From: Quercus robur
Taxonomy: Eukaryota > Streptophyta > Magnoliopsida > Fagales > Fagaceae
Assembly (NCBI RefSeq): GCF_932294415.1
Contig: NC_065535.1
Span: 26,320,782-26,384,781, forward strand
Reading direction: 5' to 3'
DNA length: 64,000 bases
The notes beneath the pieces were generated by a model. That model was not told the origin of the DNA, searched no databases, and saw nothing but the letters and a program-made list of their open reading frames with translations. The position numbers and the translations under genes were made by a program. Below, piece by piece: positions 23,120-36,009 of this stretch. Numbering within the stretch: position 1 is the stretch's first letter; each line of letters begins with the position of its first letter.

Positions 23120-24908
23120 AATGCCCTTCAATGAGTTGTTTATTCACTTTGGAGGTACTCTGGTTAGCGGAAGTTTCGGGTCTTTGTTTTTTTTTTTTGA
23201 AATCTACAAAAAGGAGTCCTATGTATGGTCACTGCCACACCGATCCCGCACCACTTAAACTCTGCACAACGTTATAACATGGGCCCATCTAAGCATTAAT
23301 GAGACCTGTCATCACTTAAACACATAGCAATTGAATTTGCAAGTGTGAAAGATTACATAACATAGGTACCGACGTCGTAGAAGTTAATGTTAGGAAGCTT
23401 AATGATAATTTTGTCATTATGTGTGACGTTAAAGTTGCATAATAAGGAGATCCAGTATTGTGTGTATGTTCCTCTCGGTAGTTGGAGAGTGATGTGAACT
23501 AAAAAAAAATGCTTTGCTTTTACTGCGAGAGCACCAATAATGCACTTTTCTTTTATTTTATTTTTTTTGAGAAGAATATAATGCACTTGAAGTATAGAAT
23601 CATATATAGATTACACTTTCATGATAATACGATCTTACTTGAACGTTGTGCTTGGAGCCTCATTGATTAGGTCATTAATCAAGAAATTCAGGGGTTAGCC
23701 ATGATGATGAATTTTATTCCTGTCATCTTTGCTTTATAAATTATAATGGTACTAATAATGAGTGACGGATTACGCTGAATCAAAGGACCAATTTTCCATT
23801 ACAAATTCAATTTCATCTTAAGACCCCTCCTCTCTAGGGTAAAAAAAAAAAGGACAAACATTTTTTTTCCCTAATATCAAAAAAAACAATAGCAAACCTG
23901 CAAACAAAATACAAGTAGAAAGAAGGAATAAACGCAAAAGAACGAAGTCGCATGTCTACATAGCACCCTTTAAATTATTCTCAAAGACACTCAAAATTGG
24001 AACAGGCGCCTTTGAGACCAAACTGACAGCAACCACCCAAGGATTGGCTAGAGAATGGGCAGCTCTTTTCCTTTCTCTTTGGATCCAGCTCAAAATGAAG
24101 ATCGAGTGGACAAGAAGTTACTTCGAATGTCAAGGAGCGACTGCTGAATTTCCAATTGGGCAACTTCTTTGTATCCTTAAAAGTAGTATATAGCAAAACG
24201 CTTTTACACCTATTTATTATGAGAGTATCTAAATAATAGTGGATTTGTATAAAAGAGAAATAGATTCTAGAATAGATAATCGGCATAGTTGTGTCGGAGT
24301 AGTTTTGAAACCACATAAGCTAGATCAAATTTTCAAGAAGTTTTGGAGTGATCAGGAGATTGGTTTTTTTGTGGTCAACAAATCGACTTTTGGCAATAAG
24401 TAACTTTGAATGCACAAGGTAATTAGGTTGACTACAATTGATAGCTAGAGCATAGAAGGGCTCAAGCAATTAGGTTGACCACATATACAGGAAATCATGC
24501 ATTGTCTAGACCACAACAACCTTCAATAGTGGACTTGTTAGGTGCTGTTTTGACCTTGAGTATTTTTACAACTTTTGGTTCACTCCATGAATTTCTGTGT
24601 GAGTCTTCTTTACTGTGTTGACTTGAATGTGTTTATCAACATTTACTATTGCGATTTAATATTGTCTTTGTGCAAGTCTTCTATACTATTTTGCTTAAAT
24701 ATTGATTAATAACTACTCGACAACTAAGTAAATTAATCCATTAAAATTGGTAGTTAAGTTGTGGCATGAGTCTAAACATAATTCTCATTTTTTTGCAAAA
24801 TATTCTTATTTTTGTGATTTTATGGGTTCAAATGGCTCTTTGGAATTCTCATAGTCAATTGCCTTTAAATCCTTTTTTTTTGTCTATACCATTTTTAGTA
24901 TGAGTAAA
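23120..24908. other. Intergenic spacer upstream of PIN6
   Basis: AT-rich DNA with no recognised gene. A minus-strand frame around 23981-24150 (ending CCQFGLKGACSNFECL) is somewhat Cys-rich but matches nothing I know and lacks gene context. Regulatory DNA of the PIN6-like gene presumably lies here. Confidence 0.5.
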
Positions 24909-25132
24909 CCAGAACCTCTAGAAAAATCCAGCATGCAATCCATCTGTCCCAAGAGCTTTGAAAGGCTTCATGGTCTTCAGGGCACCCCAAATTTCCTCAT
25001 CAAAATGGAAGAAGCCAACTCCATGGCACATTGCCCTTCTAATGAGGAAATTTGGGGTGCCCTAAAGACCATGAAGCCTTTCAAAGCTCTAGGACAGATG
25101 GACTGAATGCTGGATTTTTCAAGAGGTTCTGG
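24909..25132. repeat. Fold-back at the 5' end of the LINE
   Basis: Left arm 24909-25000 and right arm 25042-25132 are reverse complements over about 91 bp with only a few mismatches (shared core GAGGAAATTTGGGGTGCCCT against AGGGCACCCCAAATTTCCTC), separated by a 41-bp spacer. The right arm is in the coding sense of the LINE reverse transcriptase and the left arm is its antisense copy. Confidence 0.9.
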
Positions 25133-27340
25133 TTGCTAGTTGGAGATTTAGTCAGAAGGGAGGTCAAGAATATTTTCTCTTGCCAACAAGTTTCGAACTA
25201 CCTAAATCAAACTCTGATTGCTTTAATTCCAAAACTTAGTGGGCTAGAATTGGTTAGTCACTATAAACCTATTAGTCTATGTAACGCTGTGTATAAGATT
25301 GTGACAAAAAATCTTGGTTCAAAGACTAAGACCTTTGTTGCCTTCCTTGATATCTCCAATGCAACTTGCTTTTCTGGCTGGCAGGATGGGTACGGATAAT
25401 GTGATAATTGCCTAAGAGCTGATCTACTCACTTAAGAAGAGGAAAGGAAATGATGGGTACATGGTGGTTAAAATTGACTTGGAAAAGGCCTATGATCTTT
25501 TGGAATGGAGTTTTGTTAGGATGGTGTTGAATCATTTTGGCTTCCCTTCCAACATCATCAATCTTATTATGAGTTGCATCTCCAGTACTTCAACTGCTAT
25601 TCTTTTTAACAGCAATAAATTGGACTCATTCCAGCCTTCAAGAGGAATTAGACAGGGAGACCCCATCTCCCCTTACATTTTCCTCCTTTGCATAGAATTT
25701 CTGGGAGCTCAGATCAGTTCCATGTGTGAAAACAATAGATGGGACAAAATCAAGGCTTCCAAGAACAGTCCAAGTTTTTCTCATGTGTCTTTTGCAAATA
25801 ATCTCATGCTTTTTGCTAAAGCCAATGCCAAGAATTGTGAAGTAATTGTAGAAGTGTTGGATACTTTTTGCAAGCTTGCTAGACAAAAGATGAATTTGGC
25901 TAAATCTCGTGCTTTGTTTTCTTCAAATGTTTCTAGAAGATGTAAAAGATCGATTTGCAGAAAACTAGGGATAAATGCAACTCAGAATTTGGGTCGTTAC
26001 TTGGGCTTTCCTCTAATTTATAAAGGTAGGAGTGGAGATGCTTTTAACTTTGTTATTGACAAAGTTCAAAAGAAACTAAGTGGTTGGAAAACCAAGTTCC
26101 TGTCTAAAGCTGGGAAAATGGTGTTAGCCAAATCAACAACTATCCCTGTAGCAGAGTATTAGATGCAATGCCAATCCTTGCTGATTAAAGTGTGTGAAGC
26201 AATTGACAAATTATTAAGAGACTTCTTGTGGGGTTCAACTGTTGAGAATAGAAGAATGCACATGGTAAACTGGAACACTGTTACTCTCCCTAAGGACAGA
26301 GGTGGTCTTGGCCTATACCAAATGTAGTACAGGAATCAAGCCATTTTGGCTAAATTATGCTAGAAATTAGCTAATGAAAATGGAGCCCCTTGGGCAAAGA
26401 TGTTGGCTAAGGAATATCTCACTCCTAAGAGGCTGTTTGAGGAGGGCAGAAATCTCCCATGCTCAAGAATCTGGACAACTTGCAAGAAATGAGGGCCTAT
26501 TTATGTCAAAGGTCTAAGATGGTCAGTGAAAAATGGCCTCCATGTAAACCTTTGGCTTGACTTTTGGCTCCCTAATAGCACCCTTCGAAGTCTTATTAAA
26601 GGACCACTTTCAAGAGATGAAGACAAAGTGATGTTGCACCAATGCTTTGACATTGGCATTGGTTGGAATTTGCAAAACAGCTCCTTTGTACTGCCTGATC
26701 AAATTCTAGAAAGCATGAAAGCAACCCCTTTCTCATGTGACAGTGACACTAATGCTGAAGACTCACTCATGTGGGCCTACTCCAAAAATGGTTCTTTCTC
26801 TCTTTCTTCATCTTATTTATTGGCAAGAGGCTTAAACCCCTTGAACCTGGATACTATAGCTATGTCATGGGTTTGGAAGATTACTGCACCATCTCGAGTT
26901 CAGTTCTGCCTATGGTTGTGCATGCATAATAGCCTTCCCACTGGTGAAGTACTAGGTTCAAAAGGTTTAAACCTCAATACTACATGCCCGTTGTGCCTTA
27001 AAGAGACTGAATCACTTGATCACTTGCTACGTTCATGTGAGTTTGCTCAAGATTTTTGGCTGAAGCTAAATTTCCCCCATATGCTGAGGGAATCACTCAA
27101 CAAACCCATTAAGGAATGGTTGGAAGTTAACTGTAATACAAAAATTGTCTCCAAATGTATAGGAATCCTGTGGGGTATGGTATTTCTTATGGGAATTTGG
27201 CACCTTTGGTTGCAACGTAATGCTTGTGTGTTTAGGACTGGTATTCTTGATGTTAAAGCTGTTGAGAAATGCAAACAAAGTGTTGCTGAATTTTTTGCTA
27301 TAGGAATGAGAGCTAAAATCTCTCCAAGTCCATTATCCCT

Positions 27341-27760
27341 ATGACTTGTAGGAAACCACCAGTGGGTTGGGCTAAACTCAACACTGATGGTTCGGCATTG
27401 GGGTCTCCTGGTAATGCTGGAGGAGGTGGACTGATCAAGGATCACAATGAAGACTGGGTTGTTGGATTTTCTAGAAGTCTTGGCTGCACTAATAGCTTTA
27501 TGGCAGAGTTGTGGGCCTTAAGAGATGGTTTTATTTTGGCCAAGGATCTCAATCTTAATAGCCTTATTGTTGAATTGGATGCTAAGAGTGTTGTTCAACT
27601 AATGAATAGTGATTCTACCAATATGCTAATGGAGCCTCTTTTGACTAACTACAAGCAGGACCCTTCTGAGAGCCATCCCCAACAAATGGGTTCTACTGTG
27701 AAGCAAATCATTGCGCGAATGCTCTAGCTAGAGTAGGGACTAGACGTAGTTTTTCTTTTG
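27341..27760 (+). other. RNase H domain of the LINE
   Basis: WAKLNTDGSALGSPGNAGGG, FMAELWALRDGFILAKDL and VELDAKSVVQLMN match the plant LINE-type RNase H (RVT_3), including the DGS, E and D residues of the active site. A frame change after about 27665 separates it from the end of the domain (HCANALARVGTRRS near 27709). Confidence 0.8.
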
Positions 27761-28283
27761 TAGTTTTTGTGGAACCACCGCCTGTGGCGAAATTTCTGTT
27801 AGCTAGTGACAAAGCTAACACATTTTGTAATAGACTTGTTGTGTCTAAGTACCCCATTCTGACCCCAAAAAAAAAAATTGCTTATTACACACTAGTGCCT
27901 GCTACACATAGAATTGTGTGCACTAGTCAATTCCATATTACCTAGTTTATACTTCATCAAACATCATTTAATCCTGGTGTAACTTAAGGTATAATTAAAC
28001 AAAAATTCTGAATGCACACAAAAATTCACAACTATCAATTTGGCAAATTGTTATTTGTAGGTAAAAAAAATACGATATCAATAGTGAGCCTTAATTGAAA
28101 CTAATAAAAACTTGTCAATAACAATCAATTATTGCGAATATGAATTAAATTATAATGAATATGAAAGTTGATGTCTCCGTAGCATTACCTAATAAAAATA
28201 AACTTTTTTACACTTAGCATAAAGCTAGACTGACTTGACAACTCACTAGTGAACCGCCCTGTTCAGGCTACTAGAAGTCTGAA

Positions 28284-28353
28284 GAAGCGTAAGTTCAAAC
28301 ATGGCATGTGAGCTCAAAGAAGCGTAAGTTCAAACATGGCATGTGAGCTCAAA
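28284..28353. repeat. 35-bp perfect tandem duplication
   Basis: Two identical copies, 28284-28318 and 28319-28353, beginning GAAGCGTAAGTTC and ending GTGAGCTCAAA. It lies in intergenic DNA between the LINE and the small hAT. It looks like a recent replication slip; no function seen. Confidence 0.9.
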
Positions 28354-29184
28354 GCCTCAAACTACTTGAACATCCTATTATTCTTACCAGCCGAGCTCGA
28401 ACGCTCATTACCAAAGTTACGAACCGCTTACGTGCCCCTTAAAGGGACTTCTGATAATATAAGGCTCCTTTATAACAGCCATATTTGTAGTTAAAAGTAC
28501 AGCCATTTTGAAAGATTTGAATTTCACTTAAATGGGGATTTAGCAGACAATTTACTCTTTTTTTAATTAATTATGTATATTCACTTATCTATATGATTAT
28601 ATGTATGTATAGTAGAAATGTAGAATCCTTCCGTCCCACACGAGGTATATAGTTTTTGCTACCTCAGTAAATAGAACCCACATATACATACGGTAACTTA
28701 AAAGAGGAGAGTGGAGCCATTAAGGAGGAGGAGGTGAGTTGAGCTGAGCTGAGAGAGGGAGGTGAGGACTTTCTGGATGAGAGAGAGGTTAACACTACCC
28801 ATATCTATGCAAATAGCTCTACAAATCCCACCCATCTGCTCCGCCTCCTTTGAAAGCATTCTACCTCTACCAAGGCAAGTCCAACTGACCTCTACCCACC
28901 ACCATTACACACAAAATAACTCCCCAAACTCCACCATTTCATTCTAGTAGCACCACCCTTCTCCAACTCTAATTATCAAGCATCCACCCCCCATCCTCTA
29001 CTCCCAAGTCTCCCAACATCTTTGTGATTTCCCATTTTGGCACCAGCTTCATAATATCCAACCACCTCCGCTGGCTCTCTGCCACCAGCCCTTCCACTGC
29101 TCCAAGCTCTTCGCCGTTTCCCAACAGCTTCATCATTTCTGGCTGCCATCTCCATCTTTTCAGATCCAGGTCCACACAAGTGAC
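28354..29184. other. Spacer with an unassigned open stretch
   Basis: 28640-29184 is less AT-rich than its surroundings and has open frames of 60-90 codons on both strands (for example 28969-29196 minus, with MKLLGNGEELGAVEGLVAES). None matches a family I recognise. It could be a gene remnant or the distal 3' region of SPT5. The small hAT at 29185 interrupts the same stretch. Confidence 0.3.
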
Positions 29185-29702
29185 CATGGTTGTCAAAATC
29201 CCGATCTGGATCTTACGATCCTACGATTTTACGATTCCACCTACTCAAAACGATATAGATCTTTCAAGGATCTTAGCGATCGTTCAGGATTGGTAGGATC
29301 GCATGATTTTGACGATCCTAAACAACTTTGGTTTCTTATAATCTTCTTTAACTTGACAGAAGACTCAGTTGGACCAAAATGAAAAATAAAATCCCAATAG
29401 ACCAAGTTTTTCTACTCTAATATAGAGAGAGTGTCAGTTGGACTCAAATAAAAAATATCCCAATAGAGTGTCACATTTTGAGGTTTTTGGCCTCTTTAAA
29501 TGATGCTTGCAAATGGATGTAATGATGTATTGTAATTATATCAATGAATGTATAATTTATGTGATTATTTAACATACCAATATGTATTTTTTGTTTTTTC
29601 CTTAAATAATGTAGGATCTTACGATCCACGATTCGATCCTACGATTCACGATCCCACATACCTTCAACGATCTTACATAGGATCCCGATTTTGACAACCT
29701 TG
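29185..29702. mobile_element. Non-autonomous hAT (518 bp)
   Basis: Terminal inverted repeats CATGGTTGTCAAAATCCCGA (left) and CAAGGTTGTCAAAATCGGGA (right, reverse complement). A perfect 8-bp target duplication CAAGTGAC lies at 29177-29184 and 29703-29710. The ends are full of subterminal GATCCTACGAT/TACGATCC motifs. There is no coding capacity. Its right terminus shares the first 12 bases (CAAGGTTGTCAA) with that of the hAT at 4110-7986. Confidence 0.92.
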
Positions 29703-29946
29703 CAAGTGACCCATCTTTTAACAGCATTTATATTAAAATATTTCCTCATTAGGCTGTCATCCAATACTAAATTTAAATTCAACCCCGTTTAACATACTTG
29801 TCTACCACCATGACCTACATTATAAACACATTTCAAACAACAGAGAGAGATTTTCAACAAAAAAAAGATGAATCCCTCAAAACCTTTTTCCATAACTAAC
29901 AATGATATATATATAATACACATTTTTCTTCTTATTGCCATGTCAA

Positions 29947-32900
29947 TCATGGCTGTGCTAGCTTTGCCAAAAGAACCAAGTCTAAAATCTTAACGTCAAG
30001 AGTGTCGTCCACCTTTACAATTCCATCACTGCCATCCACACCAATCAACTTACCAGTGGCACCACGTAGCACACCAGCCATGATTTTAATCTTGTCATTT
30101 TTCCTTGGTACTACCACGTCCATTTCATTAGGAAGAACTGTTATGGTTTCACCATTGCCACTTGACCCAAGAACAATCCTACAAGAGCCATCCTGGAAGA
30201 TATGGAACAAAAGCATTGTTAACATATATTATTACCCCATTCACACTAACAAATTTCGACTTTTTGGCAGTGTAGATCAGCAAAATAAATGAAAAAATGG
30301 TAAACGTTTTTTGGGTGACCATCCATTTAACATGTTAAAAAGATTTAGATGCTTTCCATATCTCCACAGTTTTTGTTGCAACCCTCAGCCCCAAGTACGC
30401 CCAACTTCTCTTGCAGGGATTTCATATCATAATTAAATACAAAAAAAGGCTGAGAAAGACTTAATATAAGAATTTAACCAGACATACCGGAAGCACCTCC
30501 CGGACAATTCCTACAACAGAATCCTCTCCCGACCTGCGTACATTTACCAATATGTCTGGCATGAAATATGGCCCTTCATTGTCCCCGCCTGCAAATTAGA
30601 TGAATAGTTAGATTGATATTCACAAAAACAAAACTCTATCTTCAAATATTTTGAAGATCAATGGCCAAAAATAGCAGAGGGTTGGGGAGCTTGCAGCCAA
30701 CTCCAAGTAGTTAGACTTGGGCTGTTTCTAAAAACACTTTCATCAATTTATTTTCTTGAGAAGAAAATAAATATTTATCAGAAAACAGAGATATTCAAGT
30801 ACACAGCATGTGGACAGGAAAGTCCCAAAAGAGTTACAATTGGAAATTTAAACATCCAAAAAATCAAGAGAAGAGAAAAACAGGATATTGCTAAAAGCTG
30901 TTGTCCAGTCATACGATAATTTTAAAAAAAGAATACTTAAGCAATATGAAAAAATCTTGTGTCTATTGAACCATCAGTATGACTCTAAGGTAGCAAAGGT
31001 AAAAAGCCGAATTCAAATCGAACCTATGACAGGAGACATGGCATCCAGACCACCAGTTCCCGGTGTCATTGGCTGCCCTCCAGGAGTGCCAGGAAGATAG
31101 GAAGCTGAATTTGGTGTCATTGGCTGTCCACCAGGAGTTGATGGCAAGTAAGGGCTAGGAGCATTGGCTGCAACAGGGACATAAACTGAGTTACTCTCAC
31201 GCAAGATTAGAGCACATCAAATGTTAAAAAAATGTGTTCATGTGTCTGGGTGTTTAAATAATGTAAATCAGTACCATAGGCAGAACTGCTATCCCTTGGT
31301 GTTCCAGCTTCACTATAATTGCCGCCAGGAGTACTGGCCCAACCAGAACCAGGAGTTGGCGCTTCATATGTACGTGAAGGAGGACTTCCTGGCTGGAGAA
31401 AGGGGAAAAAAAAAATACAATACAGTTACTACGAATGCGAAAGAACAAAAAACAAAAATATTCCCAACCTGTCAGACTGAATATGCAAGATTCCTGACCT
31501 GATATTGTGGACTGGTTCCCCAAGAGCCAGGGTTTCCATCTTCCCAATTATCCCTAAATTTTCAGCAATAAAATTTCAAGAATATCAGTCATCAGTCACA
31601 ATGCACACAGTATTCTCTAGAGCATCCTAATATAAATAGATAAAAGGAAGCTTTCCAACAAAAGGAAAAAAGAGTGGAAAAAGGAGACAGACTAGGAAGA
31701 GAGAGACATAACAGCAGCATATATTAAACGAGTCACTTATAACTCGGGAAGTACAAGTTAATATGCTTTGCTAGGTAGTTTCGAATATCTAACCATAAAA
31801 ACTTAAAACACACTCATGTTAATTCTCCATGCTTATGTTTTTATAAAAAAAATAAGAATTCTCCATGCTCATGCCAATCTGAAACTTTCACTCTCAAAAT
31901 GAAATCATAGATTCAAATTTCTCTTTCAAACCCAAGACTACCAAAATTTCATTTTCGATTATCAAGACTGTTCTTGGATGTTGGCATTATCCCTCAACTC
32001 TCCAAAACAAATAAGCAACAAAACTATTCACATCTATAATCCAGTTCTGAACACAGGAAAGCATTACACACAGTTTATAAACATCGCAGAGTACACATGT
32101 ACCAATTAAAATTTTAGAAGCTATTTATCAATAATGTGTGTGTTTGTGTAAGCTTTGAAAGCAAGGAAACTTAAAATTCCTCTACTAAAAAAAGGAGTCC
32201 CAATTTATTAATGCCAGCATGCTTATCCAACCACAAAACAACCAAGTCAATTTCATATGCAAATCTTTCTTTACCCATAACAAGAAAAAACAGGGGATGG
32301 GGAGATGGGGAAAGAAAGGAATATAGCCAAACTTTATGACAACCTTGGCGGACTCATTGGCGTATAAGGATTCCATGCTCGATCACGCATAGGTGTCCTC
32401 ATGCCATCATGAATGGGTGTTGCTGCAGAAATAGACACGAAAATGAAATAAATAAATAAGAAGATATATTTTCATGACCAAAAAGGGGGAAAGTTTCAAA
32501 TAGCAAACACTAAATTTAATTGTATTTTAAAAGTTGAGTTGTTTAAGTTGCCCTTATTTCTGGAACAGAAACCAAAAGATTGAAAGAACAAACCTCCAGG
32601 ATCTCTCATAGGAGTCATATACGGATGTAATGGAGTTCGAGAAGGATGCATGGGAGTCTCACTCCCACTGCCATAGCGAGGAGCATCACTGGTAAAAAAA
32701 AATACAAATAGTCAAATTTTATATATTTTTTAAACAAATTAGAAGAGTCAGAAGAACATTAGATATTTACCGATATGGGGTAGAAACAACCACATTATCA
32801 GAAATAAAATTGCGGTCAACTGCACATACAACAAAAGTTATAAGCCACATTGAAATAATGGTAACCAAGGAAGCACTTCCCCCAGATAAAGTAAACTTGC

Positions 32901-35900
32901 CTGTGACAACCTTCATCTGTGACTCCAATTCTACCCGAACTAATGAGCCTTTAACTTCTACTACACGCCCACGGTAGCCTTTGAAAGGACCCTGGCGGAC
33001 TTTTACTGTTGTACCAACCAAACCATCATGCCCTCCTCTTCCACCTCTATGGCTATGCCTTCCCCCAGCTAAACCATATAGAACTAGAAGTTAACAACAA
33101 AATTCTTTCTGATACAAGAATTAACTTTAAGAAAGCCTAGTGGCATCATATGTACAAAAGAGGAGGCCTTGAAGAACAGAAACATACAGTCCATTGGATG
33201 ACCTCCTCGAGAAAATCTCTTCGGGGATTGAGGAATACGAGGTGGAGTTCTGAGATTAGCAAATCTTGAGTATGAATCACCCTAATAATTGACACAAAAG
33301 CAGCAAAGAAGCATCATTAATGAGTACAAATAACAAAACACGCATGCTGAAAAGAAAGATGGATATAGCAAACAGCCTAAAAATAGACACAGAACTAATA
33401 TATAAGAAAACTCAACAATAAGTACTAAAAACAAGGTGCACATCTATCAATAAGAACATATATAACATTGAATTTCAAAATAAGAGAGCAAATTACTCAC
33501 ATTTCTATCACCATTGCCACGTGATCCTCCCACAATAACACAACAATGGGCTTTAGCACATATAAAGCCTGCATGCTCAAGGTGATGGCGATCATAGATG
33601 AACAAGATTCCTCGGTGTATATGTTCCACAGGGCCTTGTTTCCCCTAACATGAAAAAAACAGTGATGAGACAAAGATTACAAACCCTTCTAAAAAGACCA
33701 AAGAAGCTAGAAATAGGGTCTCACTTTGCAGGGACCCTCAATAATCCTCACAACATCTTTTGCAGCTACAGTATTCTTATACCGATCTTGCACACTGTTT
33801 TTCTTATCAAGCTTGCATTTAATCTCTCTTAACTTAACAAGAGCAACCTCAGGTCTGTCAGGAACTCCCTTGAGAACCTAAATAAGAAAGTCAAACACAT
33901 GAGTATCTACAGAACAGGGTGCTGAACATTGAACACTCTAGCAAGATCACCAACCTGAAATGCTTCACTTTCTACACGAATAATTACACCAAAACTCATA
34001 TTACTGCACCAAAACAAGTTTAAAAAAATTTGAGCCCCCGTATATTACCATTAAATAAATAAAAAATTAAGTAATTTCTGAACAGATAGGAACATCTTAC
34101 TCCAGAAGCACTAGATCATGAAGCTCGTAGTCCCCAATTCTTGTGACACCAGAAGTTACCTCAGAGCTTTCTACAACATCATCAGCAAACACACGTATCT
34201 GAAGATAACAGATACTTCTATTATTTCAGCTAATCATGAAGTCTACAACGTTGCTCCCATGCCACATCAAGATTAGAATTATCACTTACGTGTTCCTTTG
34301 TTGTATCAGATAATATTATGAGGACATGCTGCTCAACCTTAACAACCATACCAGTTGCACCTTCCTGTGTACCAGAGACAACCTTCACATGATTCCCAGG
34401 TTCAAAGTACTTGCAAAGCTCTTTTTCATTTACAGCAAGAGTTTTCTGCAAAAATACCATCCATTACATGGTCAAGTAATTACTAATAAACAGAATAAAA
34501 AGTTGGTAGGTACATTAGGTAAAACCGTAAAAGTGTAAAGCCACTTTGAGCAGCCAACCTAAGAAGAATTCGTTGCAGTACAATCATTTCTTACCGGAAG
34601 GCCCTTCATTTCTGGTCTGATGTGAACATTCTCTTCCTCAACTTTCTCAACCCATCCCTTCAAGTTTTTGAGATCTCCCTTGATAACAATAACTGCGTCG
34701 CCCTTCACAAAATGCCCTTTCTTTCTATTTGCAAATAAAGTTGACAAACTAGCCATATCGTTCTCTCCATTCTCACCAGGTTTCCGAAATTTTTCAAGTT
34801 CATCAAAAGTAGGTTTTATATTTTGAGAGCTAATTGATTTCATGGATACTGTTTTATACAAAAAACCATCTTTAAACATCATGCCACCAATGTTCTCAAA
34901 ATAATCTCCGGTCATTGGATCTCGTCTGCGCTCTACACGAATATGGAGTTCTCTGAGAATATAGAGCACAAGATATTATGAGGCTGAAAACTGAGACATC
35001 ATACCATGCATACATAATGTAGAAACTACATTGCAACAGAAACATATAATCAGTACCTAGCCTCATCAATGTTCATAAAACGTGGGGGAGGAACAAATGC
35101 CTTCTTCTTCACAACTTCTCTGCCCTCCTGCATCATGAATTAATTAAATTAGTGATTACCAGGATATACCAAAAACTCAATACAATTCAATTCCTTTAAA
35201 ATGATTGAATAATTAATTAATAGAAGGTTGATACTTGCACACACTTTTTTTACAGGTTACTTGCACACACACACACAGACAACTTATCAAATGGAAAATC
35301 AAATTAAAAGGCAGGAAATGAATTACCAATTTGCTTGCAAGAGCCTGTAAGTCTATCCTTGGAATTAATTTTACTGTAACTCTTTGCCTCACATTATCTA
35401 CATCCACCACCTATGGAAATGAGAGATTGAAGGTCAGATAAGAAATTTTGAGAAAAGCATTATCAAATAAAAGGTCATATACGTACCTTTGCAAGATCCC
35501 CTTTATATGTCCCAATCTTCATTCTGACCCAAGTATCCCTAGAGAGATCAATTGCTTTGCTTTCAACTGAAAGAACATCAGTCATTTCTCTAATAGGGAC
35601 CAGCATTACTTTCTGAGAAAATATATTGCGCAAACCTTTGCAAGCCTGAAGTGTAAAGAAATAACAAATCAGATCTCAATGATTAAACTAAATATGTATA
35701 ATCAATTACAGCATAATTCCATTCGTATTCTCACACAATTCAACACATATTATGCTTACATCAAGCAGAAATTACCTCCTTAACATGGGCTTCTTTGTCT
35801 GCTTCAATATATATATAGTTTTTGAGATGGTCAAGGGCAACAGCAGACCTGATTTGCAATTCAGATCCTTTATCAATGGACTTTTGCATCAGGCAAACAA

Positions 35901-35968
35901 CTGCTTCTCGTTCACGACCAATCTGATATATAAGAGTACAGTAATTTAATAAGCATTTTAACTTATCG

Positions 35969-36009
<41 letters not shown>

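Larger units (their letters stand above)
24909..27880 (+). mobile_element. Plant L1-type LINE, 5'-truncated, inactive
   Basis: It starts inside the reverse transcriptase and reads through the fingers (NEEIWGALKTMKPFKAL, then LNAGFFKRFW), palm (VVKIDLEKAYDLLEWSF, SRGIRQGDPISPYIFLLCIE), thumb, zf-RVT (WVWKITAPSRVQFCLWLCMH, CPLCLKETESLDHLLRSC) and a C-terminal RNase H domain (27341-27760). It ends in a short A-rich tail at about 27868-27880. The catalytic F/YADD motif reads FANN at about 25792-25803 (both Asp codons GAT to AAT). A one-base loss near 25093 shifts GPDGLNAGFF, and there are in-frame stops in the thumb and zf-RVT regions (for example 26159-26161). No target duplication was found. 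The open parts are 25461-26162, 26526-27344 and 27341-27727. Confidence 0.9.
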
